Positions 1 to 8,138 of a stretch of DNA of 64,000 nt are shown piece by piece (the stretch's first letter is position 1; the number at the start of each line of letters is the position of its first letter). The translations under genes were made by a program, and so were the position numbers. The DNA is taken from contig NZ_CP109467.1 of NCBI RefSeq assembly GCF_036227325.1, positions 2,480,001 through 2,544,000 on the forward strand. The letters are read 5' to 3'. The notes beneath the pieces were generated by a model. The model ran no database searches. It had not been told where the DNA came from and was given only the letters and a program-made list of their open reading frames with translations. This DNA comes from Streptomyces sp. NBC_01465 (GTDB lineage Bacteria; Actinomycetota; Actinomycetes; Streptomycetales; Streptomycetaceae).

Positions 1-642
1 GGCGCCGTCTTCGCAGCCGGCCTCGGCGCGGGCCTCCTCGGGGTGACGGCCGCGACCGCGCTCGGCGCGCGCCTCGGCCGCGCGCTCCCGATCGGCGCGG
101 GCACGGCCGTCATCGCCGTGTGCATCGCGACGGCCGCCTCCGCCGACGGCCTGACGTCCTTCGCGACGGGCGAGATCGCCTGGAACGCGATCTACCCGGT
201 GGTCCTCTCGTACCTCATCGGACTGGCCGCATCCCTGGACCCGCGCGGCCGTTGGGCGGTCCTCGTCGGCTCCGCGTCCTCGCTCGGCACGGCGTGCGGC
301 CCGGTCACGGGGTCGACGCTCGCCGCGCACACGGGTTTCCCCGCGATGGGCCAGATCCTCTGCGTACTGCTCCTGCTCCTCGCCGTCCCCATGACGGCGG
401 TCGCCCTGCACACCGCGGGCCGCCCGCTGGTCCCCGGCGCGGTGCGACGCAGGGGCGGTGCCCCGGCGGCGCTGCTCTCGGCGACCGCGGGCGCGACGCC
501 CGGTACGGTCCCGCAGTTGGGCGCCCCCGAGCAGCCGGTGGCCGAGATCGAGGTCGCCGCACTGCCGCCCCGGCCGCTCAGGATCCGTACGACAACCAAG
601 CGGACTCAGCCGAAGTCGTACGCCTCGACCTCGGCCAAGTAG
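1..642 (+). CDS. MFS-type membrane transporter, C-terminal part (5' end outside window)
   Basis: The reading frame is open from the first base, so the true start lies upstream. About 213 residues are visible. Several hydrophobic stretches separated by short charged loops (for example around GLGAGLLGV and ILCVLLLLLAVPM) look like the last transmembrane helices of a major facilitator permease. The last 60 residues form a hydrophilic, Ala/Pro/Arg-rich cytoplasmic tail. The substrate cannot be inferred. The 3' end overlaps the convergent deaminase gene by 37 bases. Confidence 0.7.
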   Translation, partial: GAVFAAGLGAGLLGVTAATALGARLGRALPIGAGTAVIAVCIATAASADGLTSFATGEIAWNAIYPVVLSYLIGLAASLDPRGRWAVLVGSASSLGTACGPVTGSTLAAHTGFPAMGQILCVLLLLLAVPMTAVALHTAGRPLVPGAVRRRGGAPAALLSATAGATPGTVPQLGAPEQPVAEIEVAALPPRPLRIRTTTKRTQPKSYASTSAK

Positions 643-1610
643 CGCGCCCGCAGCTCTTCGTCGTCGTCCAGGAAGCTGGCCAGGAAGGAGTTCCTGGCCA
701 GCTCGCGCAGCTGCTCGTCGCCGACGTCGAGCGCGGTGCGCACCGCGTCGAAGGTGTCGCCCGCGTAGCCCCCGAAGTACGCGGGGTCGTCCGAGTTGAG
801 GGTGCACATCAGCCCGGCTTCGATCATCTTGGGCAGCGGGTGCTCCTCCAGGACGTCGATGGTCCGCAGCCGTACGTTGGACAGCGGGCACAGCGTCAGC
901 GGAATCCGCCCGAGCACCAGCCGCTCGATGAGCTCCGGGTCCTCCATGCAGCGCAACCCGTGGTCGATGCGCTCGACGCCGAGGACATCGAGGGCCTCCC
1001 AGATGTACGACGGGTCGCCCTCCTCGCCCGCGTGCGCGACGCGCCGCAGCCCGAGCGCGGACGCCTCGTCGTACACGTCGGCGAACTTCGACGCCGGGTT
1101 GCCGACCTCCGCCGAGTCCAGCCCGACCGCGACGATCTTGTCCAGGTACGGGACGGCCGAGTGCAGCGTCTCCATCGCGGACTCGACCGGCTGGTCGCGC
1201 AGGAAGCAGAGGATGAGCCGGGTCGAGACCCCGTGCCGCTCCTGGCTGCGGTCAAGCGCCCGCGAGAGACCCTCGACGACCGTACCGATCTCGACTCCGC
1301 GCGCGGTGTGCGCCTGCGGGTCGAAGAAGATCTCCGCGTGGCGGACGCCCTGGGCGGCGGCCCGGGCGAGATAGGCGTCGGCGAGCTCCTCGAAGTCCTG
1401 CTCGGTCCGCAGCACGGCCATCAGCGCGTAGTACAGATCCAGGAACGACTGGAGGTCGTCGAAGGCGTACGCGCGCCGCAGCTCGTCGGCGGTCGCGTAC
1501 GGCAGCTCGACGCCATTGCGTGCGGCGAGCGCGAAGGCCAGCTCGGGCTCCAGGGTGCCCTCGATGTGCAGGTGCAGTTCGGCCTTGGGGAGGGGTGCGG
1601 GGTTCGGCAT
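606..1610 (-). CDS. Adenosine/adenine deaminase family enzyme
   Basis: A 334-residue metal-dependent deaminase of the amidohydrolase superfamily, acting in purine salvage in the cytoplasm. The N-terminal HLH metal ligands (H13, H15), a central HAGEEG segment carrying the catalytic glutamate, and the C-terminal NSDDPAYF motif are all present. From memory, segments such as FLDLYYA, VGLDSAE and DDPAYFGGY resemble the Pseudomonas Pa0148-type adenine deaminases more than classical adenosine deaminases, so adenine is a plausible substrate. The ATG at 1610 is chosen because the open frame further upstream lacks family similarity. The 3' end overlaps the convergent transporter. Confidence 0.88.
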   Translation of the reverse strand: MPNPAPLPKAELHLHIEGTLEPELAFALAARNGVELPYATADELRRAYAFDDLQSFLDLYYALMAVLRTEQDFEELADAYLARAAAQGVRHAEIFFDPQAHTARGVEIGTVVEGLSRALDRSQERHGVSTRLILCFLRDQPVESAMETLHSAVPYLDKIVAVGLDSAEVGNPASKFADVYDEASALGLRRVAHAGEEGDPSYIWEALDVLGVERIDHGLRCMEDPELIERLVLGRIPLTLCPLSNVRLRTIDVLEEHPLPKMIEAGLMCTLNSDDPAYFGGYAGDTFDAVRTALDVGDEQLRELARNSFLASFLDDDEELRARYLAEVEAYDFG

Positions 1611-1624
1611 CCCGAAAGCGTAGG

Positions 1625-2533
1625 TCAGAGGCGCTTGGGAAGCGGAATCCTGTCGAGGTCGCGGGCGACGGTCAGCTCGCCCTCGTACCCGGCCGCCCTG
1701 GCCTCCCGCTCGAACTCCTCCGGGTCGGAGTAGCGCTGCGAGAAGTGCGTCAGTACGAGATGCCGCACACCCGCGTCCCTGGCCACCGCCGCCGCCTGCC
1801 CGGCGGTGAGGTGACCGTGGTCCTCGGCCAGCCGCACGTCCGCGTCGAGGAACGTCGACTCGATGACGAGGAGATCGCACCCCTCAGCCAGTGCCAGCAC
1901 CCCGTCACACATCCGCGTATCCATCACGAAGGCGAACCGCTGCCCGCGCCGCACCTCGCTGACCTGCTCCAGCGTCACGTCACCGACCGCGCCCTCGCGC
2001 TGCAGCACCCCGACGTCCGGACCCTTGATCCCGGCCTCGGCGAGCTTCTCGACGAGCATGCGCCGCCCGTCGGGCTCGACGATCCGGTAGCCGTACGACT
2101 CGACGGGATGCGAGAGCCGCCGCGCTTCGAGCCGGTACGAGGAGGTCTCCGCCAGCACCGCGCCGTCGCCGTCCACGGGGACCTCCGCGATGGCGACGGA
2201 CTCGCGGTAGGCCGTCGAGTACCGCAGCCGCTCGAAGAAGTGGCGGCCGCTCGCCGGGTAGTGCGCGGTGACCGGATGCGGAACCTGATCGAGGTTGATC
2301 CGCTGGATCACGCCCGCGACCCCCAGCGAGTGGTCGCCGTGGAAGTGCGTGACGCAGAGCCGGTCGATGTCGTGCGCGGCGACGCCCGCGTGCAGCATCT
2401 GCCGCTGGGTGCCCTCGCCGGGATCGAAGAGGAAGCCCTCGCTGTCCCAGCGCAGGAAGTACCCGTTGTGGTTGCGGTGGCGGGTCGGGACCTGGCTCGC
2501 GGTCCCGAGCACGACCAGCTCTCGTGCGGACAA
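1625..2533 (-). CDS. rnz: Ribonuclease Z (tRNA 3'-endonuclease)
   Basis: A 302-residue metallo-beta-lactamase fold endonuclease that trims tRNA 3' trailers. The motif [10 protein letters not shown] gives the zinc ligands H63, H65, D67 and H68. Further motifs include FDPGEGTQ near residue 37, [17 protein letters not shown] and LTHFSQRY, as in RNase Z. The start is a TTG ([10 protein letters not shown]), only 5 bases after the HIT gene stop; no ATG or GTG fits family length. The tight spacing suggests translational coupling with the HIT gene. Length is normal for bacterial RNase Z. Confidence 0.93.
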   Translation of the reverse strand: MSARELVVLGTASQVPTRHRNHNGYFLRWDSEGFLFDPGEGTQRQMLHAGVAAHDIDRLCVTHFHGDHSLGVAGVIQRINLDQVPHPVTAHYPASGRHFFERLRYSTAYRESVAIAEVPVDGDGAVLAETSSYRLEARRLSHPVESYGYRIVEPDGRRMLVEKLAEAGIKGPDVGVLQREGAVGDVTLEQVSEVRRGQRFAFVMDTRMCDGVLALAEGCDLLVIESTFLDADVRLAEDHGHLTAGQAAAVARDAGVRHLVLTHFSQRYSDPEEFEREARAAGYEGELTVARDLDRIPLPKRL

Positions 2534-2538
2534 CGCGC

Positions 2539-2898
2539 TTATCCGGGCGGCCAGTTGAGCCCGCGACCGCCCAGCACATGGGCGTGCGCGTGGAAGACGG
2601 TCTGTCCTGCGCCCGCGCCGGTGTTGAAGACGATGCGGTACCCGCTCTCGTCGACCTTCTCGTCCGCGGCGACCTGTCCGGCCTCGCGGAGGACGTCGGC
2701 AGCGATCTGCGGTTCGGCGGCGGCGAGGGACGCGGCGTCCGCGTAGTGCACCTTGGGGATCACCAGGACGTGCGTCGGCGCCTGCGGGTTGATGTCGCGG
2801 AAGGCGACGGTGGTCTCGCTCTCCCGCACGACGGTCGCCGGGATGTCCCCCGAGACGATCTTGCAGAACAGGCAGTCGGTCTGCGGCTCTCCCGCCAT
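2539..2898 (-). CDS. HIT family nucleotide-binding protein
   Basis: A 119-residue histidine-triad protein, probably a nucleoside phosphoramidate or AMP-lysine hydrolase of the HINT branch. The C-terminal triad HAHAHV (H103, H105, H107) is intact, and the N-terminal CxxC (C9, C12) may bind zinc as in many bacterial HINT proteins. It starts at ATG and is followed 5 bases later by the TTG start of RNase Z, so the two are probably co-translated. The cellular substrate is not known. Confidence 0.93.
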   Translation of the reverse strand: MAGEPQTDCLFCKIVSGDIPATVVRESETTVAFRDINPQAPTHVLVIPKVHYADAASLAAAEPQIAADVLREAGQVAADEKVDESGYRIVFNTGAGAGQTVFHAHAHVLGGRGLNWPPG

Positions 2899-2940
2899 GA
2901 CTCGCCCTCCTCGGTCGCTGGTGATCAGTTGTCCGGCAGC

Positions 2941-3768
2941 CTACCGGCCGGACTGCCCGAGGTGCTGTCTGAGCCAGTCGTATCCGCGCCTGTCGTAGGG
3001 GTCGTTGAGGTCGACGAAGACGACGTGCTGACCGCCGTCGCGGGTGAAGATGTCGAGGTGGCCGCTGGAGTACGCGGGCTCCCCGCCCGCCCACTCGGCG
3101 TCTTCGATGTCGGACAGCACGAAGGTCCGCCGGCCGATCTGGATCGTACGGGGAGGCACGCTGTTCTGCGGATCGAGGTCGTGCAGCAGCTCACGGGCGT
3201 GCGCCGCCGTCCGCTCGTCGCCGCTCTCGATGGCCCGCAGATAGACCGCACGGCCCGCCGCGAGCCGGCCGCGGTCGACCTCGACGAGGCGCCGGTGGGC
3301 GCGCCAGGCGGTGTCGCCGAGGAACGGGGGCGCCATGGCCCGCAGGAACAGGCCACAAGCCTCGTCCAGGCGCCCCTGGTTGGCTGCCAGATTGGCGAGG
3401 TTCAGCAGGGCCTTGCGCCCGTGCTCGGGGTGCCCGCTGGCGATGGCCTGCTCGTAGAGCTCACGGGCGCGGGTCAGCTCCCCGCCGCGCTGCACGAAGA
3501 TCGCGAAGTTGAACAGGGACTGCGGGCCGTGCTCGGGATGTCCCGTGGCAATGGCCTGCTCGAACGCGGCGCGCGCCTCGTCGCTCCGCCCGGCGGAGGC
3601 TTCGAGCACGGCGAGATTGGCGAGCGCCTTGGCCCGGATGTCGGGGTCCCCACCGGCAACAGCCCGCAGAAACGCCTCCCGGGCGTCATCGACCCGCCCC
3701 TCGGCCCGGGCCCGTGCCCCCTGGTCGAACGCGGCACGGGCCGCCGCGTGCTCGAAGCCACCCGTCAC
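2941..3768 (-). CDS. TPR-repeat protein of unknown function
   Basis: About 275 residues. The N-terminal two-thirds consists of Sel1/TPR-like helical repeats with a period near 36 residues, sharing elements such as [22 protein letters not shown] and [16 protein letters not shown]. The C-terminal 75 residues form a separate non-repeat domain ending in a beta-rich segment ([22 protein letters not shown]). No signal peptide is apparent. The GTG at 3768 is the most likely start because the repeats begin just after it; a GTG about 70 bases upstream is possible. Probably a protein-interaction adaptor; no partner can be named. Confidence 0.75.
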   Translation of the reverse strand: MTGGFEHAAARAAFDQGARARAEGRVDDAREAFLRAVAGGDPDIRAKALANLAVLEASAGRSDEARAAFEQAIATGHPEHGPQSLFNFAIFVQRGGELTRARELYEQAIASGHPEHGRKALLNLANLAANQGRLDEACGLFLRAMAPPFLGDTAWRAHRRLVEVDRGRLAAGRAVYLRAIESGDERTAAHARELLHDLDPQNSVPPRTIQIGRRTFVLSDIEDAEWAGGEPAYSSGHLDIFTRDGGQHVVFVDLNDPYDRRGYDWLRQHLGQSGR

Positions 3769-3872
3769 GGCGTGAACCCCGAAGTGACGCGCATGCCCTG
3801 CACGTTGGTCCCCATGCGCCCAATTCGAGTGCACCGAGGGACAGTTGCGCAAGGCTGCGTGCCGAAGGGCTC

Positions 3873-6800
3873 CTACAGCCCCGGCAGCTCCGGTAGCTCC
3901 GGCGGCGTCTTCGCCGGGTTCGACTCCAGTTCCGCCAGCGCGATCCTGATCGCCTCGTCGAGCTGGGGGTCGCGGCCCGCCGCGTGGTCCTGCGGGGTCA
4001 TGACCACCTCCACGTCCGGGTCCACGCCGTAGTTCTCGACGCCCCAGCCCTGGCCCTCCAGCCAGAAGGAGTACTTGGGCTGGGTGATCAGCGTCCCGTC
4101 GACCAGACGGTAGCGGCTGTCGATGCCGATCACGCCGCCCCACGTACGGGTGCCGACCACCGGGCCGATGCCCAGCGCCTTGATCGCGGCGTTCACGATG
4201 TCGCCGTCCGAGCCCGAGAACTCGTTGGCGACCGCCACCACCGGGCCGCGCGGGGCGTCCGCCGGGTAGCTGAAGGGCTGCATGCCGCGGGGCAGGTCCC
4301 AGCCGACGATGCGGCGGGCCAGCTTCTCCACCACCAGCTGCGACGTGTGGCCGCCGCGGTTCTCCCGTACGTCCACCACCAGCCCCTCGCGGGCGACTTC
4401 GACCCGAAGGTCGCGGTGGAGCTGTGCCCAGCCGGAGCCGACCATGTCGGGTACGTGGAGGTAGCCGAGGCGGCCGCCGGAGTGTTCGTGGACGTACGCG
4501 CGGCGGTCCGCGACCCAGTCGTGGTAGCGCAGCGCCTCCTCGTCCGCCGTCGGTACGACCACCACGTGGCGCACCTCGCCGCCGCCGGCCGGGGCGATCG
4601 TGAGCTCGACCGGCTTGCCCGCGGATCCCGTGAGGAGCGGTCCCGGGCCCGTCACCGTGTCCACCGCGCGGCCGTCCACGGCGAGGATCGCGTCCCCGGG
4701 GTGGACCGCCACCCCCGGTGCGGTCAGCGGGGAGTGGGCGTGCGGGTCGGAGGTCTCCGTGGGGAGGATGCGGTCGATGCGCCAACTGCCGTCGTCCGTA
4801 CGGGAGATGTCCGCCCCGAGCAGGCCCTGGCGGGTGGCGTCGGAGCCCCAGCCGCCCATCGGGGTGACGTAGGCGTGCGAGGTGCCCAGTTCGCCGTGCA
4901 CCTCCCACAGGAGGTCGGTGAGGTCGTTGTGGGTGGCGACGCGGGCGAGGACGGGGCGGTACCGGTCGAGGACCCCGGACCAGTCGACGCCGCCCATGTC
5001 GGGGCGCCAGAAATTGTCGCGCATGATGCGGCCGGTCTCGTCGTACATCTGGCGCCATTCGGCGGCCGGGTCGAGGGTGTGCCGCACCCGGGACACGTCG
5101 ACGGTGATGTTGCTGTCGCTGTCGTCGTCCTTGGACGCCTGGTGGTCCGACGGTACGACCCTGAGCTTGCCGTCGCCGCTGAGCACCACCCGCTTGCCGT
5201 CGCCGCTGACCGCGAACCGGTCGACGTCGGAGTCGAGTTCCTCGACGCGCAGTTGGGCCAGGTCGTAGCGCTCCAGCGTGGTGGTGGGGCCGGGGTCGTC
5301 GGGGGTGGCTCGGGTGGTGCCGAGGACTCCGCGCAGCGGGTGGCGCAGCCAGAGCACTCCGTCCTTGGCGGCGCGCAGGGTGGAGTAGCGGGCGGCCTCG
5401 ACGGGGAAGGGGATGATCCGGCCCGCGAGTCCGTCCAGGTCGATGCGGGTGACGGGGGCGGCGTTCTCCTCCGTACCGCCCTCCGCGTCGTCGCCCTTCT
5501 TCTCCTTGTCCGCCTCGAACGGGCGGCCGTGGCGCTGCGGCCCGAAGGGCGACGGCGTCGTCGCGGCGAGCGTGATGAGGTGCGGGCGGCAGCTCACGGC
5601 GAAGGACATGTCGAAGACGTGCGCGTCGTAGACCGGGTCGAAGGCCCGCTCCGAGAGGAAGGCGAGATGCAGTCCGTCGAGGGTGAAGGCGGGCTGATAG
5701 TCCTTGAAACGGAGGGGAGTTGCCTCGGTGACGGTCAGGTTCGCGGTGTCCGCGAGACGGAGCTGACGCAGGTCGCCGGGCCCGGAGTGCGACCAGGCGA
5801 GCCAGCCGGAGTCGGGCGAGAAGACGAGGCCGCTCGCGTCGCCGTTGTCGCTGCGGTCCACCTCCCGTACGTCGCCCGACGTACGGTCCACGAGCAGCAC
5901 ACGCCCGTCGTGCGAGGCGACCGCGACCCGCCCGCCGTCGGGGGCCACGGCCAGGCCCAGTACGCGGCCGAGCTGCCCGCCCGCCACCCTGCGCGGTGTC
6001 GCGCCGGGGGCGGCGCCCGTCGCCGGGGCGAATTCGAGGGCGTCCTCGCCGTCCGCGTCCGTCACCCAGACCACCTGCTCGTCGCCGTCCACCCGGAAGG
6101 TGTGCGGCAGCCTGGCCCGTACGCCGGGCTCGGCGGCCAGCGCGCGCGAGGGGCCCTCGCGGTGGGTCAGCCAGTGGACGGTGCCGCGCACCAGGACCGC
6201 GCTGCCGCGTCCGGTGTGGTCGGGCGAGGCGACGACCTGGTGGTGTCCTGCGTGCAGGGGGTGCGGCTGGAGGTCGGCGCGCTGGCCGCCGAGGCGGATC
6301 TCGATGCGGCGCGGCCCGGTGCCTGCGGAGAGGTCGTCGAGGAGCCAGAGTTCACCGGCGGACGCGTACACGACGCGGGTGCCGTCGGTGGTGGCGTGAC
6401 GGGCGTAGAAGCCGTCCACCGGTGTGTGGCGGCGGAGGTCCGAGCCGTCGGGCAGCGAGGAGTAGACCGCGCCGACCCCCTCGTGGTCGGAGAGGAAGGC
6501 GATCCGGTCGCCGACCCACATCGCGCACTCGATGTTCCCGTCGAGTCCGGAGTGGATGCGCGCGAAGGAGTCGCCCTCGCCGATCCACAGCTTGCCCGCC
6601 GTGCCGCCGCGGTACCGCTTCCAGGCCGCCGCCTCGCGCCCCATGGTCGCCGAGAGGAGCAGCACGCGCCCGTCCGGGCCGTGTGCGAGTCCCCCAACGG
6701 GTCCGTAGGGAAGGGTGGTTGCGGGTCCGCCGTCCAGCGGGATCGCCCGCGCCCAGCTGCGGCGCAGCGAGGCCTGTCCGTACGTACTGATCGCGAGGAC

Positions 6801-7112
6801 CTCGCCGCCGGAGGTCCAGCCGCGGACCGACGTCCGGTGGTCCCCCCAGTAGGTGAGCCGCCGGGAGGGCCCTCCGTCGACCGGCGCAACGTGCACCTCG
6901 GGCGCCCCGTCGCGCGTCGACGTCCAGGCGACGGTCGCCCCGTCGGGGGATATCCGCGGCTGGGTGACCGGCCTGTTGTCGGCGCTGACACGCCAGGCGC
7001 GGCCGCCGTCGAGCGGCGCGACCCAGACGTCGTCCTCGGCGGTGAAGGCGATCAACTCGCCCTGGACATGCGGATACCGGAGATAGGCCGTCTGCGTCGT
7101 CACGCCGATCAC
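3873..7112 (-). CDS. Tricorn-type protease, S41 family
   Basis: A 1,079-residue tricorn protease homologue, a large cytoplasmic peptidase acting downstream of the proteasome in archaea and some actinobacteria. The N-terminal half shows WD-like beta-propeller repeats (DVWVAPLDGG, PRISPDGATVAW, RVAVASHDGRVLLVDR). A PDZ domain follows around 760-850, then the S41 catalytic core. The tetrad is visible as S-H in GTSHAYVTP, S-D in FSGSDGD and E in GVENYGV. The GTG at 7112 lies one base after the upstream ATPase stop; a second GTG at 7103 is an alternative. Length matches the family (about 1,070). Confidence 0.92.
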   Translation of the reverse strand: MIGVTTQTAYLRYPHVQGELIAFTAEDDVWVAPLDGGRAWRVSADNRPVTQPRISPDGATVAWTSTRDGAPEVHVAPVDGGPSRRLTYWGDHRTSVRGWTSGGEVLAISTYGQASLRRSWARAIPLDGGPATTLPYGPVGGLAHGPDGRVLLLSATMGREAAAWKRYRGGTAGKLWIGEGDSFARIHSGLDGNIECAMWVGDRIAFLSDHEGVGAVYSSLPDGSDLRRHTPVDGFYARHATTDGTRVVYASAGELWLLDDLSAGTGPRRIEIRLGGQRADLQPHPLHAGHHQVVASPDHTGRGSAVLVRGTVHWLTHREGPSRALAAEPGVRARLPHTFRVDGDEQVVWVTDADGEDALEFAPATGAAPGATPRRVAGGQLGRVLGLAVAPDGGRVAVASHDGRVLLVDRTSGDVREVDRSDNGDASGLVFSPDSGWLAWSHSGPGDLRQLRLADTANLTVTEATPLRFKDYQPAFTLDGLHLAFLSERAFDPVYDAHVFDMSFAVSCRPHLITLAATTPSPFGPQRHGRPFEADKEKKGDDAEGGTEENAAPVTRIDLDGLAGRIIPFPVEAARYSTLRAAKDGVLWLRHPLRGVLGTTRATPDDPGPTTTLERYDLAQLRVEELDSDVDRFAVSGDGKRVVLSGDGKLRVVPSDHQASKDDDSDSNITVDVSRVRHTLDPAAEWRQMYDETGRIMRDNFWRPDMGGVDWSGVLDRYRPVLARVATHNDLTDLLWEVHGELGTSHAYVTPMGGWGSDATRQGLLGADISRTDDGSWRIDRILPTETSDPHAHSPLTAPGVAVHPGDAILAVDGRAVDTVTGPGPLLTGSAGKPVELTIAPAGGGEVRHVVVVPTADEEALRYHDWVADRRAYVHEHSGGRLGYLHVPDMVGSGWAQLHRDLRVEVAREGLVVDVRENRGGHTSQLVVEKLARRIVGWDLPRGMQPFSYPADAPRGPVVAVANEFSGSDGDIVNAAIKALGIGPVVGTRTWGGVIGIDSRYRLVDGTLITQPKYSFWLEGQGWGVENYGVDPDVEVVMTPQDHAAGRDPQLDEAIRIALAELESNPAKTPPELPELPGL

Positions 7113-7113
7113 A

Positions 7114-8058
7114 TTAGTCGCCGAGCCCCGCCAGCCGCAGCTGTCCGTACTCGCGGTGGGCGAGCGGCAGCCGGTACGCGGGCCCGCTCTTCGCCGTCCC
7201 GTCCTGCGGGATGACCACCGACGACCGCACCAGCGCGGCGAATTCGGCGCCGCTCGCGAAGACGGTACGTACCTGCTCCTCCGTGAAGGTGCCCTCGAAG
7301 GCGGAGATGCGCGCCCACAGCAGCCGCTCCGCCCTGCTGCACAGCTCGTGGCTCCAGTCGATGGCCCGCAGCAGACTCCGGTGGCGGGGCGGGTCCTTGG
7401 GGCCGTCGGTGAGGACGGTGAAGCGGCCCCCGGGGACGGCGAGGCTCGCGTACAGCCGCTGGGCGGGCATCAGGCGCAGGCTGCGCGCGGCGAGCAGGAT
7501 GGAGAGCGGGTCGCCGTCGAGGCGCTGGGCGATGAGCCGGCCCCAGTAGTTGGGCAGGTCGACGCCCTGCGTCGCGGCCTTCTCGGTGAGCATTCCCACG
7601 GTCTGCTCGGGCGGCAACGGCCGCAGGGCGAGGGACTGTTCGCCCGGTACGCCCAGCGCCTTGCGGCTGGTGGTCAGTATCTGCAGCTGGGGGCAGTGGT
7701 CGTGCAGTCTGCCGACGAGATACGCACACCCCGTCAGCACGTGCTCGCAGGTCTCGAGGACGAGCAACCCGCGCCGTCGCGACAGGAGTTGGAGCACCGC
7801 GTACACCGGATCGGCGCCCTGCTCGGGCGAGGTGTGAAGTGCGGCGGCGACGGCGTGCGGCACCAGGGCGGCGTCCTGGCAGGCCGACAGGTCGGCGCGG
7901 AAGACGGGCAGGTCGATGGACTCGGCGATCCGTGCGGCGAGGTGGGACTTGCCGACACCCGCGGGTCCGGTGAGGGTGACCAGCCGGGTCGACGAGAGCC
8001 GGTCGAGGAGTGCGGAGAGCGGCGGATTCTGCTGCGGCCTTGACTGTGCTGGCGACAT
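7114..8058 (-). CDS. NB-ARC-like ATPase, short LuxR-regulator paralogue without HTH
   Basis: A 314-residue AAA/NB-ARC ATPase. The Walker A GPAGVGKS is at 31-38, a Walker B-like segment is GLLVLETCEH, and a sensor-like LTTSRKALGVPGE follows. The same elements occur in the two larger regulators upstream (GPGGVGKS, LLVLDTCEHL, LLTSRQALDVPAE), so it belongs to the same family. It stops after the ARC region and lacks both the helical-repeat region and the C-terminal LuxR DNA-binding domain. It may be a truncated copy or an ATPase that modulates its paralogues. The stop lies one base from the tricorn protease start, suggesting co-expression. Confidence 0.82.
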   Translation of the reverse strand: MSPAQSRPQQNPPLSALLDRLSSTRLVTLTGPAGVGKSHLAARIAESIDLPVFRADLSACQDAALVPHAVAAALHTSPEQGADPVYAVLQLLSRRRGLLVLETCEHVLTGCAYLVGRLHDHCPQLQILTTSRKALGVPGEQSLALRPLPPEQTVGMLTEKAATQGVDLPNYWGRLIAQRLDGDPLSILLAARSLRLMPAQRLYASLAVPGGRFTVLTDGPKDPPRHRSLLRAIDWSHELCSRAERLLWARISAFEGTFTEEQVRTVFASGAEFAALVRSSVVIPQDGTAKSGPAYRLPLAHREYGQLRLAGLGD

Positions 8059-8138
8059 GGAGACAGCGTGGCGGGCGGGGGGCCGGGTGCGCGCGGGTGC
8101 GGGCCATAGATCCGTACACCTAAAACCCCAGGTGGGGC

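Noticed and set aside
120..1733. Very long plus-strand ORF opposite the deaminase
   Set aside because: Its sequence is a GC-rich shadow (Arg/Pro/Gly/Val-rich) with no family features; the minus-strand frame has a full deaminase.
3984..7214. 1,076-codon ORF opposite the tricorn protease
   Set aside because: A high-GC antisense shadow; no domains or ribosome site.
8126..8137. cccca-gg-tgggg hairpin after the LuxR regulator stop as a terminator
   Set aside because: The stem is only five pairs with a two-base loop; too weak to claim.
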